A DNA stretch of 64,000 bases, taken from the NCBI RefSeq assembly GCF_030272615.1, contig NC_081415.1, positions 101,350,796 through 101,414,795 on the forward strand. Direction: 5' to 3'. Numbering within the stretch: position 1 is the stretch's first letter; each line of letters begins with the position of its first letter. Below the pieces are notes generated by a model that had not been told where the DNA came from, did no database searches, and worked only from the letters and a program-made list of their open reading frames with translations. This DNA comes from Cryptomeria japonica (Eukaryota; Streptophyta; Pinopsida; Cupressales; Cupressaceae). The position numbers were made by a program, and so were the translations under genes. Shown in pieces: positions 12,493-24,469 of this stretch.

Positions 12493-14509
12493 ATGAATGT
12501 CTATGTGCAGGAGGATCTGCGCGTGTTGCAGTTACGCGAGCGCCATCCTGCGACACAGGGTTTGCGGGATTGATTGACGCAAATAAAGATTGATTGTATA
12601 GCTGCGACTGGATTGTACGAGGTGATGCACATTCCCGTGATTCGGATGAATCACGGCCTGATTACAGCCTTGGCAGAGCGATGGCACAGTGAGACGTGCA
12701 CGTTTCACCTAGCCCAAGGAGAGATGACGGTGACCTTGGAGGACGTGTGGCATATCCTTCGGATTTCGATTCGGGGGGAGCTGGTGACATACGATAGATC
12801 CTGGGGGACTGTGTCATGTCAGAGGATTTTTGATGATGATGTATACATTGATGATGGCTCGATCACATGGGAGGATATAGCGGCACTATATGAGCCCCTT
12901 CCAGTAGTGTTGTCAGGGATTGTGGGAGGACTGCTGTGTCCAGACAGGCGGTCACATGGATTGGCAGTGGGATGGGGACAGGTTATAGAGATGATGATGA
13001 CTGAGGGGACCCTATTTGCCTGGGGGCCGTGCGTGTTAGCGCACATGTATCAGGAGCTACACGAGGTAGTGTATCGGGGGAGGGGTTCGCTTGCAGTGGA
13101 CATGACGCTGCTACATGTGTGGGCATGGGAGCACCTACCAGTGACTCGATCGGTGAGTCTTAGATTCCAAGCCGTGGACCAGCCATACATGTTTATGTAT
13201 AGTGGCATGATGAGTCAGCCCCACTTGGGGAAGTTAGAGTGGTGGCGGCAAGCATTGGATGACTTGGATGCAATGATCTGGCGGCCATACTTGGAGTGTG
13301 AGCCATGGGAGGATGATGCGGAGGCACTACCTTATGTCTTCATGACCCAATTCCTCATTGGGAGGACCTCTTATCATGTGGAGAGACAGGTGTCGGGACG
13401 GGTGATGAGGCAGTTTGGACGGCAGCAGGGACTGCCTAGCGGATCAGGGGAGTATGCACGAGTGATCCGGGAGCGGTATGCATGGGGTCCAGTGCTACCG
13501 TATGATCAGGCACTGGCAGAGTTTCAGACACTACAGGCGAGGCCATGGGACCTACGATTGAGGGTCGTTGATGCAGGGGTGACAGCAGAGTATACACAGT
13601 ATCGGGTGGCGCACCCGATCCTACGGATATCAGACCCAGCTGAGTCGATCCCATCTTTTGAGGATGAGAGGGGACAAGGATGGAGAGCAGGAGGCCGAGG
13701 AGGAGGATTTGGAGGAGGAGGAGATGGAGGAGGAGGTGGAGGTGGAGGAGGAGGTGGAGGTGGAGGAGGTGGTGGAGGAGGTGGAGGAGGTTTGGGGATG
13801 CCGAGGCAGCGGAGAGGGAGAGGTGGACTACCTCTTCAGATATCACAGGGACCTTTGATGCAGGGAGGAGTGCAGCTGAGTGGGAGGGGGATGGAGAGAG
13901 AGATCCTGATGGATACAGGTGCAAGGGGGTGGTGCAGGGGAGGGACCTACTAGAGGGGGTGATACAGGTGCGGCAGCCATGGACATGGGGGAGGGAGCTA
14001 CTGGGGATCTGCGGGATCATATGATAGGTTATTTGCAGACCCAGGTATAGAGATTAGAGGAGGAGATAGCAGCTAGGGATGTACAGCTATTTGCACATGA
14101 GTCAGAGCTGACAGTGGTGCTGTGGGAGAGAGATAATGCGGTGGAGAGATTGGCGGAGCTGTAGGAGAGAGTCCGAGCGGGAGTAGGAGCACAGGGTCCT
14201 ACAGGGGAGATTATGAGGCAGTTTGGGTGAGCACAGGCTGAGATAGAGTACTGGCGAGGTTTATATGAGCAGGTGGTGCCACTTAGTCAGCGAGCCCTCA
14301 GTTATACCCAGATGCGGCAGACGAGATCAGAGCAATCACAGAGGATGCAGAGCAGTGGGGGAGTGATGGATCCTTTGAGGCGGGAGAGATCAGGAGATGC
14401 AGGAGGGAGTGGGGGTTCGATGAGGCCTCCACGGAGAGATGGATCAGGTGGGGCAGGTACCAGTGGTGGAGCAGGTAGGGGTGGTAGTGGTGGTATAGCA
14501 TCTGGCTAG
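12493..14509 (+). pseudogene. Captured plant mobile domain (PMD, PF10536-type) protein, antisense in element E
   Basis: The likely start is the ATG at 12493 (MNVYVQEDLRVLQLRERH). That frame reaches a TGA at 12571-12573 and then continues openly to 13953 with PMD hallmarks: HGLITALAERW, TFHLAQGEMTVTLEDVWHIL, VTYDRSW, a WEDIAALYEPL region, and ERYAWGPVLPYDQA near the end. PMD proteins of the MAIN/MAIL type act in the nucleus in silencing and genome stability, and the domain is often carried by transposons. A +1 shift near 13660 moves the true C-terminus to another frame: an acidic Glu-rich tract (about 13670-13800), then a coiled coil (RLEEEIAARDVQLF..) and a Gly/Ser-rich end at 14507. That tail has stops at 13856, 14048, 14162 and 14228, all CAG or CGA to TAG or TGA in type. 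The poly-Gly tail in the original frame is probably an artefact of the shift. It lies opposite to gag-pol, between integrase and the 3' LTR. Confidence 0.85.
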
Positions 14510-17161
14510 AGCGGCATTTGAGAGAGCATTTTTGCATATATGTATTGTATCTTTGTCTATTTATGGACTGTATCTTGGATGGCTCTTGGTAGCCGATTTT
14601 TGTAGATTTCATTGTACTCTGATAGATGAGATGATATATGTGAGGAGATCCCATATTGTGATGATTATGCATGTGATTATGTATGGATGTTTATGCATGA
14701 TGATGATTTATTGCTTAGATGTATATGTGTTCATGTACGCTTTTGATGAGATGTTTCTTTTATGCATGTTTTTATGATGATTTATGATGTTGGATACTGA
14801 CATATGAATGCAGGTTTAGATGTATATGATGTATTTGATTTGTGATGTAATGCTTTATGTATGTAATGCCATGATGATATGTGCTTATGCTTTGATGTAT
14901 GAACAGGATTTATGGTGTTTCCTATTGTGATGTAATGATAAGATAATGTAAATGCAATGGTCAAATGAATGATGTTATGTATGAGTAGGCATCTAGATGT
15001 GTTTAGATGAACGTAATATGGAGAAACAAAATGTAAAATACATATGTTTATATGAGAATGTGTTTAAATGAATGCATATGGAGAAACAAATGTAAAGTAC
15101 AAATGTTTATATGATAATGCCTAAATGAATGTATTCATATAATGGATATTTAATATGAACCAATGTTTTGGAAACAAATGGATTTTATGACTCTAAATGT
15201 TTTAAATTTTTCTAAGTAAAAATGATGATATGATGATACTAGAACTTATGTTCTTAATAACTGCACCTTAATGCAATTAAAAATGGAAATGTAATGGATC
15301 CTAAAATATGCCTAATAAGATATGTTAAGAAATGGATGAATGAATGCACCTTGTAATTATAAATGAATGGATGCAAATGATAAATGATGAAAAGATTAAT
15401 AAAATGATAATGGATAATTTATACTAAATGAAATGTTTAGTAAATGAGTTAAAACAACCAAAGACAAGTTGATCCCATGAATGAATCTAATTATTTATGA
15501 TTGATGCAATGATGCAAATGATTTTAATGAAAACTAATGTCAACAATGAACTATATGCAATGTTTAAGTTTAAAAATGACATGAATGGATGTAATGCAAG
15601 ATGCACCTAATATGTAATGATGATATGACCATGAGGAATGCAAGGTTTTTAAGACTTTGCATGATGCATTGATGAGGTATCAGAGTACTCGGTCGTGATT
15701 GTATCCAAGACCAGCTTTTATTAGTCATTTTTGCATGTAAATCCGACATATGAATGAATGAATGGATGGGTGATATGCAACGGAATGCAAGATATAAACA
15801 GATGAGGTGAAATGATGATCCATAGTGCTCTTTTTTTTTTCATCATTGAGCTTTAAAATGTTGGAAGAGAATACAAGCATCGTGACACAATGATTCAAGA
15901 TTACCTGAGTATTTCTTTCATGGATTTTAATATAGCAAGTTAATGCAAACGACTTGATATAAGGGTCAAGTCGACCAGAGTATTGCTTGTGGAATAGACA
16001 AGGATTATCTTCCTTTCGCGCATGACTTGGATCATCCTCCTTGATCTTAGGCTGATCAGATCCCGAGACAAGTACATACCGTACTAAGAAAATAAAACCT
16101 TTATCCAATTTGGAGGAAGAGGAATCAAAGGATGAGCATCGTACCTATAAACAAACAGTATATATACATAAAGAAGAAAGAATAAGGATCCTTGGTAATG
16201 GTTCATGCTCATATGGTCGAGGTATACGCTGTAGTCAGCAAGCCGTAGTGATCTATGACTGCATTTGGCATAAGATCATGTAGCTTAGTGAACTTCCCAC
16301 GTAGACACCATTAGTACATGCCCCAGAACTTCATCGGAAATAATGCGCAAATGATACAAAACAATGCTAAAAGATGCTGATACAGATACACAAACGATTG
16401 TACTCACAAATCAACCAAGTATTTGATAGCCTAACAAAATTTTCTTGTCAAAGAAAATGTCATCTTGTCTTTGTTTTGGTAAGGAAGGATGCATCCTTGT
16501 TTTTTAAAGACAGTTTGGATTGTTGATGTTGATTGTTTTTGGTTTGATTGGTAAATGGTCAGTGTGTGAGTAGTTTTGTCAATGTTTATTTTGTATCTGA
16601 TCGGATGACTATGTACAAGGTGTTGCCATGTTTTTGTGTGATTTTTGATGGGTTTTCCGATGTTTTTTAGATTTTGTGAAACAATTTTTGAATGTTTTTG
16701 GTATTTTGAGAGTCATTTTTGAATGTTTTTGGATTTTTCTGATGATTGCCTGAATGAAGAGCGTAATGACACATAAGACAATGTAGAATCCACTTCCATC
16801 ACTAGGATAAGGGTATTGCCCCTAGTTTTAGACATGACTATGAAAAAGCAAGATACTAAATGCATGGAGTACTTTCTTAATTGCAGATCAAATAACAAGC
16901 CATGGTTGGGATGGATGGATGTGTGTGTGCATGAATTGTGATCGCAACGAGCCTAAAAGATACTGGAGCCATTGCCTTTACCAGTGGCACCTGTTTGCCA
17001 GGTTTTCACCATCGCACTTACCCAAGGTGCCACCGGAGTGGTTGTTCACTATTTGGATGCATGATTTTTTTTGAATGTTTTTGTATATTTTTTTTCAGGA
17101 CATTTTCTGAATGTTTTTGGTATTTTTCTGATATGCAGGGGAGCCTGATGCTCTATACACC
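14510..17161. other. Non-coding spacer between the PMD gene and integrase
   Basis: 14520-15720 is low-complexity and rich in ATG/TGAT/AATG steps, with no sustained coding frame. 15720-17160 is less repetitive and includes T-rich stretches (for example TTTTTGAATGTTTTTGG repeats around 16690-17120). No domain was recognised. It would hold the 3' UTR or terminator of both convergent units, but no clear signal can be called. Confidence 0.55.
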
Positions 17162-18922
17162 TTAGGTATAAAACCTTTTGAGGTGCATGCTATTGATTGG
17201 ATCTGCAAGCGGTTCTCCTTCTGAAGTAGCCAACTGATATGCCCCGGACCCGAATACAGCAGTGACAACATATGGGCCGAGCCAGTTTGATTCAAACTTA
17301 CCTTGATGTTCTCTGTTTGGTTGGTTGCGAGGATTTTCTCGAAGAACAAGATCACCTACCTCAAATGTATGAGATCTAACTCGGTGATTGTAGCTTCTGC
17401 TCATGCGCTGCTGATAGGCTTTGAGGTGATTGTATGCAGCTTGTCGCTTCTCATCTAGTAACTCTAAGTCCTGAAGACGGGATACTTTGTATGCTTCATC
17501 ATCGATGAGATTGTGCAATGAAACTCGTAAGGATGGTATCTCGACCTCAATAGGTAAGATAGCTTCAGCACCATAGACCAATGAATAAGGAGTTGCACCT
17601 GTAGGGGTTCGAATGCTAGTTCGATATGCCCATAACGCTGGATTTAGTTGAACATGCCAATCACGGCTGGCATCATTGACTGTCTTCTTTAGGATCCTCA
17701 GTATGTTTTTATTGGATGCTTCAGCTTGACCATTGCCTTGTGGGTTATAGGGAGTGGAAAAGCGGTGTTGGATATGAAATTTCTCACAAAGCTCACGGAC
17801 ATCTTGATTTTTGAAAGGAAGACCGTTATCTGTGACAATGGACATGGGCACACCATACCGGCAGATGATGTAGTTGAGGATGAATGAGGCGATCTACTTG
17901 CCGGTGACTTGGGTAAGTGGAATAGCTTCAATCCACTTTGTGAAATATTCGGTGGCGGTAATGATAAATTTATGGCCATTGGATGAAGATGGGTGAATCT
18001 TACCCACAAGGTCAAGGCCCCATTGACAAAAAGGCCATGGTGTTGTGATTGGTTGCAGTTCTTGTGTGGGTGCATGTATCAGGTCACCATGAATTTGACA
18101 TTTCTTGCATTTCCTGACAAAGTAGTAGGAATCCTTTTCCATAGATGGCCAATAGTATCCAGCTCGCATGATCTTCTTGGCTAGTGATGGACCATTTGAG
18201 TGAGTCCTGCAAATTCCTTCATGTACCACTTCCAAAGCCTTTTTTATCTCATCTTGTTCCAGACATCGAAGGAGAGTACCATCAAGACTACGTCGGTATA
18301 GGGTTTCGGCAATAATGGTATATCGAGCAGTTTGGCGAATGAAGGTTTTACGTTGGTAATTTGATTGGTTAGGAGGAAGGGTGTGATCGCGGAGATAGGT
18401 GTATAATTCACCATACCATGGGGATTCAGAACCGACAAGGCGACATATCATTTCGGATTCGGGGATATCATAAGCGGGAATCCAAAGCTGTTCTACCAAG
18501 AACTCATAGCGTGTTGAATTTTGTGGAAGATCTAGGAGAGATGCAATGGTAGCTATAGCATCAGCAGCTCGATTCTGATCTCTTGGTATATGCTCAAAGG
18601 TGATAGTAGTAAATGATGTCTTTAGATTGTCCACCATTTGCTTGTATGGCATGAGTTTATCATCCTTGGTCTGATACTCATCTGTTTCTTGTCGAATGAC
18701 CAGTTGTGAGTCGCCATATACTTGTAGTTCTTTTAATTTCCATTGTATGGCTAGCCTGAGTCCTGTGATCAAAGCCTCATATTCTGCTATGTTGTTTGTG
18801 CATGGAAATGTGAGTCTGTAAGACTTCGGGATGCTATCACCTTGAGGTGTGATAAATAGAATGCCTGCCCCCGAGCCATGCCTAGTGTATGAGCCATCAA
18901 AATATAGTTTCCATGGATGTGC
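17162..18922 (-). pseudogene. Element E second RNase H and integrase
   Basis: Just after the TAA at 18923-18925 the frame reads HPWKLYFDGSYTRHGSGAGI, AEYEALITGLRLAI and VYGDSQLVI, giving the D-E-D of an added RNase H. Integrase follows: the zinc fold HEGICRTH..CKKCQIHGD, then the core Asp in WGLDLVG, Asp in IVTDNG and Glu in NGQAEASNK, so the DDE triad is intact. It ends LKRFYT with TAA at 17162-17164. One internal TAG at 17894-17896 cuts integrase between the first and second catalytic Asp (Gln in type). The frame is the same as in the rest of gag-pol. Confidence 0.93.
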
Positions 18923-20365
18923 TTATGTGATCATGAATATCTCTTCATCTAGAAAATTGGAAATGAGAGGATGATCACCTATGAGTGGTGCATCGGCCAA
19001 CTGATCTGCAATAACTTGACCTTTGATAGCTTTACGGTCCACATACTCAATGTCAAATTCACTTAGAATCATTACCCATTTGGCCAAGCGACCTGTCAAT
19101 GCTGCTTTGCTAAGTAAGTACTTGAGTGGATCAATCTTTGCGATGAGTTGTACCTTGTGCGTCAATAGATAGTGCCGCAATTTAGTGGCTGCTAGGATTA
19201 CTACTAGGCAAGCTCGCTCAATAGGTGTGTAATTGAGTTCATAGCCAACCAGTGTGCGAGAGATGTAGTATACAACACACTCTTTGCCTTCTACATTATG
19301 TTGTGCCAGTAATACACCCAGTGTTGTACTTGTTGCTGAGATATAAAGTAACAATGGTCTACTTGGATCTGGTGGCATCAGCAATGGTGGATTCATGAGA
19401 TAGTCTTTGAGTGCCTGAAATGCTTGTTGGCATTTGTCATCCCACTGAAAGCGGATGTTTTTGTGCAGCAGGTGTGTGAATGGGTGACACTTATCAGCCA
19501 ATTGTGCAATGAATCTGCGGATGGATTGAAGCCGTCCTTGTAGTGTTCTTAGCTGACTGATATTCCTTGGTGGTGGCATGTCCATGATTGCCTTAACTTT
19601 TGCTGGATCAACCTCAATGCCTTTGCTTGAGACGATGTATCCTAGAAGCTTCCCGGAGGTCACTCCAAAGACACATTTCTTTGGGTTGAGTCGAACATGG
19701 TATTGTTCCAGTCTATCAAAGATTTTATCTAAGATGTGAAGATGTCCTTCTCTAGTAAGTGATTTTGCTAGTAAATCATCCACATAATCTTCCATCATAG
19801 TATGCATCATGTCATGGAAGATGGTGGTCATTGCTCTTTGATAGGTCGCTCCTGCATTCTTTAGACCGAAGGGCATTACATTCCAGCAATATGTGCCCCA
19901 TGGACATGTGAAGGCTGTCTTATGTTGGTCCTCTAGTGTGATCTTTATTTGATTGTATCCTGAAAAGCCATCCATGAGTGAAAGCATGGCATGTCCTGCT
20001 GTCAAATCCACTATGATGTCGATATTTGGTAGGGGGAAGTCATCTTTAGGACATGCCTTATTCAAATCTCTGAAGTCAGTACAAATGCGGATGCCCCCTT
20101 TTGGTTTGCCAACTGGCACAATGTTGGAGATCCATTCTACATAATCAATTGGTCTAATGAAACCAACATCCAAGAGTTTCTTGAGTTCTGTTTTGACTAG
20201 CACGACAATCTGAGGATGCATCTTACGAAGCTTCTGCTTGACAGGTTTGGCTCCTTTTGCTACTGTGAGATGATGCATAACTAAATCAGGATCAAGCCCA
20301 GGCATGTCTGCATATCACCATGCAAAGTTGATCTGACGTTTCTGGAAGAACTCGATAAATTGAGG
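18923..20365 (-). pseudogene. Element E reverse transcriptase and first RNase H
   Basis: RT motifs in order: FIRPIDYVEWISNIVPV, KGGIRICTDFRDLNKACPKD, LMDGFSGYNQI (first Asp), TAFTCPWGTYCWNVMPFGLK and MEDYVDDLLAKS (YVDD intact). Then GKLLGYIVS, the thumb, and a retroviral-type RNase H with LLLYISATSTTLGVLLAQ. Stops are TAG at 20366-20368 and TGA at 20315-20317 at the RT N-terminus, and TAA at 18923-18925 between the two RNase H domains. Catalytic residues appear whole, so the defect lies in the stops. It copies element RNA into DNA. Confidence 0.94.
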
Positions 20366-21763
20366 CTATTCCTCTGGAGTGAGAAGAGATGCCAGATGTA
20401 TGATATGAGGTTTTTCAGGAGTCCCCACATTGTATTCTTTGGTTTCCTCGATAAGAATCGTTGATCGTTCCTGTTGTGTACTAGCAGGGAGAATGTCAAA
20501 CCCTTCATCCTCAGGCGCCTCAGAGAGGTTTTCACCGTTGGATACGCTCTTTCTTTTTACTGTTGTCAGATCAAACAGTGCCACAGTGTGGTTTTCACTG
20601 GAAGATCCATGTTTTAATGTTATATTTTTGCAGCTGAAGGGTTTGGCATCCGCCCCGAAGTATGCTGCGCTATTAAGTTCAATGGCGAATCCAGTTTTGT
20701 GATCCCCGCTTGGTAGATTATCCCTTAATTCCAAAAAGTCAATGATAGCCTCATCATTTTGGAAGAGGTCAAGACATGGGGGATTTGGTTGGTTCCATTC
20801 GATGAGCTCAGGGTGGATAATGGGCATTACTTCATCGATTAGGTTAAGTGCGGGAGATGTATCAGTGAGGGTTAAGACAGTGTGGTGAAGGTCGTTAATG
20901 GTACTCTCCCTGTCAGAATCAGGCGTAGGATGAGACGTAGGGTCTGTGGAAGATGTTTCCAGCTTAGGTACCCAAGTGGTCTTTATCTGTGCTTCTCCGT
21001 AAACAGGGATGTCTTTGCGTGGTGGAGGTGGTGATGTGTCTTCCTCATCTGAAGTGTTAAGTTGCACAGAATCAAATTCCCACTCATGTGAGTCGGTCTC
21101 TGAATCACTTTCCAGCATCCGATTGCTATACCATACTGGGATGTCACTGGAGTTGAATACTGCAGGCGTGATTGGTTTATGTACCTTTGTGGTGATTGGT
21201 GTTGCAGGAACTGTGATGGGGTTTAAAGGTTTGGTTACTGGAAGTATCGACAGTGTTGATTTAGTGGCTTCTATTGGAATGGCTGGTGCCATAGATGCTG
21301 CTGCGAGTTCCAATATAGTTGCTGCTATGAATGGTTTTATTGATGTGATGACTCATGTGGATGGGATTACTGGTTCGATTGGTGGGATGTTTGGCACTGG
21401 TGATGGTTGCGGTGGAGTCGTGAGCCTTGATGGGGCAGTGGGGATAATGCTTGATGGTGCTTTGATTATGAAAGGTGTCCTCTTTGTAGGAGGTGGGCAA
21501 AATGGTTTGCTGGGTTTTCCTTTGAATCTGAGTTTAGGAAGGATCTCTTTTTCAAAGCCTAGGCCTATATTACCTTTGGGTTTGAACTCTGGCAGCAGCG
21601 GTTCATGTCGACCTTGTTTGCAAGATCCCAAAGCACTCTGACCATCATATCCCATTCTTTGCATAATGAGGAGGCCTTTACCATACTGTTCCGTAGGAAG
21701 TGTAACTTGTGGTTTGTCAATGGTGATGGGATCTTTATAGATCCATTCCGCTAGGTCCTCATC
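20366..21763 (-). pseudogene. Element E linker region with G-patch-like motif
   Basis: In the gag-pol frame. Near 21530-21670 it reads MQRMGYDGQSALGSCKQG, then HEPLLPEFKPKG and IGLGFEKE. This fits the G-patch pattern (Gly-rich RNA-binding motif, MGY..G..LG...QG...P...GLGF) reported from some retroelement polyproteins. A long Pro/Thr/Ser-rich linker of low conservation follows toward RT. The internal stop is TGA at 21353-21355. The upstream border is the TAA at 21764-21766. The 210-codon plus-strand frame at 21009-21641 is a shadow of this linker. Confidence 0.7.
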
Positions 21764-22426
21764 TTATGTTTCTTCCTCTTGACTCTTTCCAAGGATGAAA
21801 GGCGTCAAAGCACATGCGAGCGTGACTATGGGTTTTTGGAGTAACTGTTGTGGTTTACCATGCGTTCTAGGAGAAGTGGGCATTTGTCCCACACAAAAGA
21901 GCTGACTTAAGTTATATTCCCCGAGACCTTCCTCTGCGACTTTCATCTTAAGCTTTTCTTGCTTGGGTATAGGGGTGTTTGAACTGGCAAGAGAGGTGGG
22001 ATTTACATATGATGTGGAGGAAATGGCTTCCCTATTATTAGGAACAGTAATCTCTGGTTGATGGCTGATATTATGGCAAAATGCAAAGGGATTTGCATCG
22101 CCCAGGATTGTGATCTCTGTACCATTATGTGGGAACTTGATACATTGATGGTAGGTAGATGGAACGGCTTGCATGGCATGTATCCAAGGTCTCCCTAATA
22201 ATAGATTATATGGCAGAGGAAGGTCCAGAACCTGACAAATTATGTGCTTTACCATAGGGCCCACTCAGATTGGTAGTACCACAGCTCCTTTGGATGAACG
22301 CTCTGCATCATCATAGGCTTTGATGGTGATCTTCTTGCGAGGATCCACTGATTCTATTGCATATCCCAATGCTGTGACCAATTGCAATGTGCAAATGTTT
22401 AGGCCTGCTCCATTATCTATCAAGAC
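21764..22426 (-). pseudogene. Element E aspartic protease
   Basis: Directly after the Gag stop the frame reads VLIDNGAGLNICTLQLV, the active-site loop of Tat-type proteases (D-N-G-[SA]). The flap and second half follow, with [19 protein letters not shown], a classic retropepsin C-terminal motif (LLGRPWI). Stops are TGA at 22265-22267 in the middle and TAA at 21764-21766 at the end. It would cleave the polyprotein. Confidence 0.88.
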
Positions 22427-24469
22427 TCACTTGATCCTGTGTTGGTTGATAAAGCCTTCAATGTGTAGCGAAGCATTATGAGGTTGTTGGAAAGAAGAGT
22501 TGTCACTTTCAAAAAAAGTGAGACAAGGTGATGACTTTAGATTCCCAACCATGGCTTGAAATTGGTCTGTGTTCAGGTTTGCAGGGACTGACGCCTCTTG
22601 GAGTGCTTGATCCAAGATTGTTTTATGAGATGGCGATAGGCGCAATAGTTCTAAAATGGATATGAGCGCAGGCATTTTATCTAATTGTTCCACAAGATTG
22701 TATTGCTTTGGGACGGAGGTGGTGCCCTGTGGAGCTGCCTTGATGGTGACCTTACCACGACGTGTAACAACATTGCAATTTGAGGTGGGATTTTTTAAGG
22801 TTATAGTTGCAATTTGTTCACTGGCATCATACAGGTGATTTACAGTGTAGTTATACGCAGCCTGCGTATAATCAGTGGTATCAGTGCCTCGCCGGGAAGT
22901 GGAAGGACCCCTTTGATCTTGTGATGGAAGTGGATTCTTGAACATCTGATGATCATTATTTGTCATTTTGGGATCATGTCCTTCAATCTCAATTTCTCCT
23001 CGATCAATAAGATCTTGAATGAGATCTTTCAATCGGTGACAATTACTTGTCTTGTGTCCTCTTCCTTGATGGAACTCATAGTGTTCAGTATCTCTCCACC
23101 ATGCTGGTTTGACTTGAGGCTCATAATTTGATAACTTAGGTAGAGTGATCAAATTCTGAGAAATGAGTTGTCGTATCACTGTTTCAATGGGTTCTCCTAA
23201 GGGAGTGTATGTGCGTTTTTGTTTTTGTGGACGAGGTCTTGGTTCATCATGAGATGTGATGCGACCTTGATTAGGAGGAACATTTGTGTTATTTTGAGGT
23301 GGAGGATTTTGTCCTGCAAATCGAACCACAGGTTGTGCATTTTGGATAGTTCGAGCATCCACAACCCCATCATTGACGATATTCTTATTTTTGTTCCAGA
23401 AGTTTGGTTTATCACTATTGAAGCGCGGGCGACGAGGACCATCTTTTGGTTCATTAAAGATTTTGATGAGTCCTTTCTTGATGAGTGCCCTTTCACATTT
23501 TATACCCTTGGTGATCATATTGTTAAAGGAGTCTGTGTCTTTGACATCCAGGTGAAATTCTATTTCTTCGTTTAAGTTGGAAATGAAAATTTCCACTAGT
23601 TCTCGTTTAGGTAACTGAAGAGAACATCTGCTAGACATTTGGCGCCATCTTTGCAGGAATACTGAGAATAACTCACCTGGTTTTTGTTTGGTGTTGCATA
23701 GATCAGCCATGGTGATGTCGCGTTCAATGTTATAAGAGTAATGAGATAGAAACTTCTGGATGAGTTCCTCAAATGTTCTAATGCCACCTGGAAGTCGGGA
23801 AAACCATGATGTGGTTGTTCCTCCCAAGCTTTGGGGAAAGAGGCGCATTAGGTATGTGTCTTCATATGCCACTTCAAGACAAGCGGAATGAAATTCTCTG
23901 ACATGATCATGGGGATCCCCCTTTCCTCTATATTTTTCAAATTTGGGTGTTTCGAACCCGCATGGAAAGGGTGGCATATAAAGATTCCTATCAAAAGGAT
24001 AGGGACAGATGTCATTAAGTGAGAATTGATTGGTCTTAACACCACTATGAAGTTGTTGGGTGAGATTCTTGACTTGTTGCCGCAACATCTCCATTTCATT
24101 TGGAGGAGGAGGTGGTGGATTACCTCGAGGAATGTTATATCTGATGTGATTTCTACCTCTTTCCTCCTCATGGCGACTTTGTCTTTCTGATGCTTGTCTT
24201 AATTGGGAAAGATCAAAGTCAGAGGGGAGTTTGGCTCCTTCTTGAGCGAGTTTTAAGAAGTGAGCATCTGCATTGCTCCTTAGTATTTCATCAAATAATC
24301 TGTTGAAGTGAGGGTTATGCTGAGCCCTTTTGATTGTTGAAGGAGTGGGAGTACTTGGGTTTTCATCAGTTATAGTTCCTCCAAGTGCTTCTTGAAATTC
24401 ATTGAGGTTGTCCTCTTCTTCCTCAATTTCTATTTCTCGTTGCCTTGATCGCGATCGGGTTTGAGCCAT
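22427..24469 (-). CDS. Element E Gag (open, 680 codons)
   Basis: I take the ATG at 24469-24467 (MAQTRSRSRQREIEIEEEED) as the start, because the upstream extension to 24571 is Ser/Asn-rich and unlike Gag. The Retrotrans_gag domain is clear: FEKYRGKGDPHDHVREFHS, YLMRLFPQSLGGTTTSWFSRL, FEELIQKFLSHYSYN and LFSVFLQRWRQMSSR. A CCHC-like motif YEFHQGRGHKTSNCHRLKDLI lies about two-thirds along; its first Cys is Tyr. It ends in a TGA at 22427-22429 that interrupts the Gag-protease fusion frame and is probably a mutated codon (Trp in type). It is the only long, fully open part of E. Confidence 0.9.
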   Translation of the reverse strand: MAQTRSRSRQREIEIEEEEDNLNEFQEALGGTITDENPSTPTPSTIKRAQHNPHFNRLFDEILRSNADAHFLKLAQEGAKLPSDFDLSQLRQASERQSRHEEERGRNHIRYNIPRGNPPPPPPNEMEMLRQQVKNLTQQLHSGVKTNQFSLNDICPYPFDRNLYMPPFPCGFETPKFEKYRGKGDPHDHVREFHSACLEVAYEDTYLMRLFPQSLGGTTTSWFSRLPGGIRTFEELIQKFLSHYSYNIERDITMADLCNTKQKPGELFSVFLQRWRQMSSRCSLQLPKRELVEIFISNLNEEIEFHLDVKDTDSFNNMITKGIKCERALIKKGLIKIFNEPKDGPRRPRFNSDKPNFWNKNKNIVNDGVVDARTIQNAQPVVRFAGQNPPPQNNTNVPPNQGRITSHDEPRPRPQKQKRTYTPLGEPIETVIRQLISQNLITLPKLSNYEPQVKPAWWRDTEHYEFHQGRGHKTSNCHRLKDLIQDLIDRGEIEIEGHDPKMTNNDHQMFKNPLPSQDQRGPSTSRRGTDTTDYTQAAYNYTVNHLYDASEQIATITLKNPTSNCNVVTRRGKVTIKAAPQGTTSVPKQYNLVEQLDKMPALISILELLRLSPSHKTILDQALQEASVPANLNTDQFQAMVGNLKSSPCLTFFESDNSSFQQPHNASLHIEGFINQHRIK

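Noticed and set aside
13436-14020. 194-codon minus-strand frame
   Set aside because: Leu/His/Ser-rich reverse reading of the PMD gene tail.
13680-14024. Arg-rich and Gly-rich long frames over the PMD tail
   Set aside because: They are other-frame readings of a GGA repeat tract; the Glu-rich frame joins best to the downstream coiled coil.
21009-21641. 210-codon plus-strand frame
   Set aside because: Antisense shadow of the element E linker; no domain, and the gag-pol frame is clear on the other strand.
23219-23575. 118-codon plus-strand frame
   Set aside because: Antisense shadow of element E Gag.
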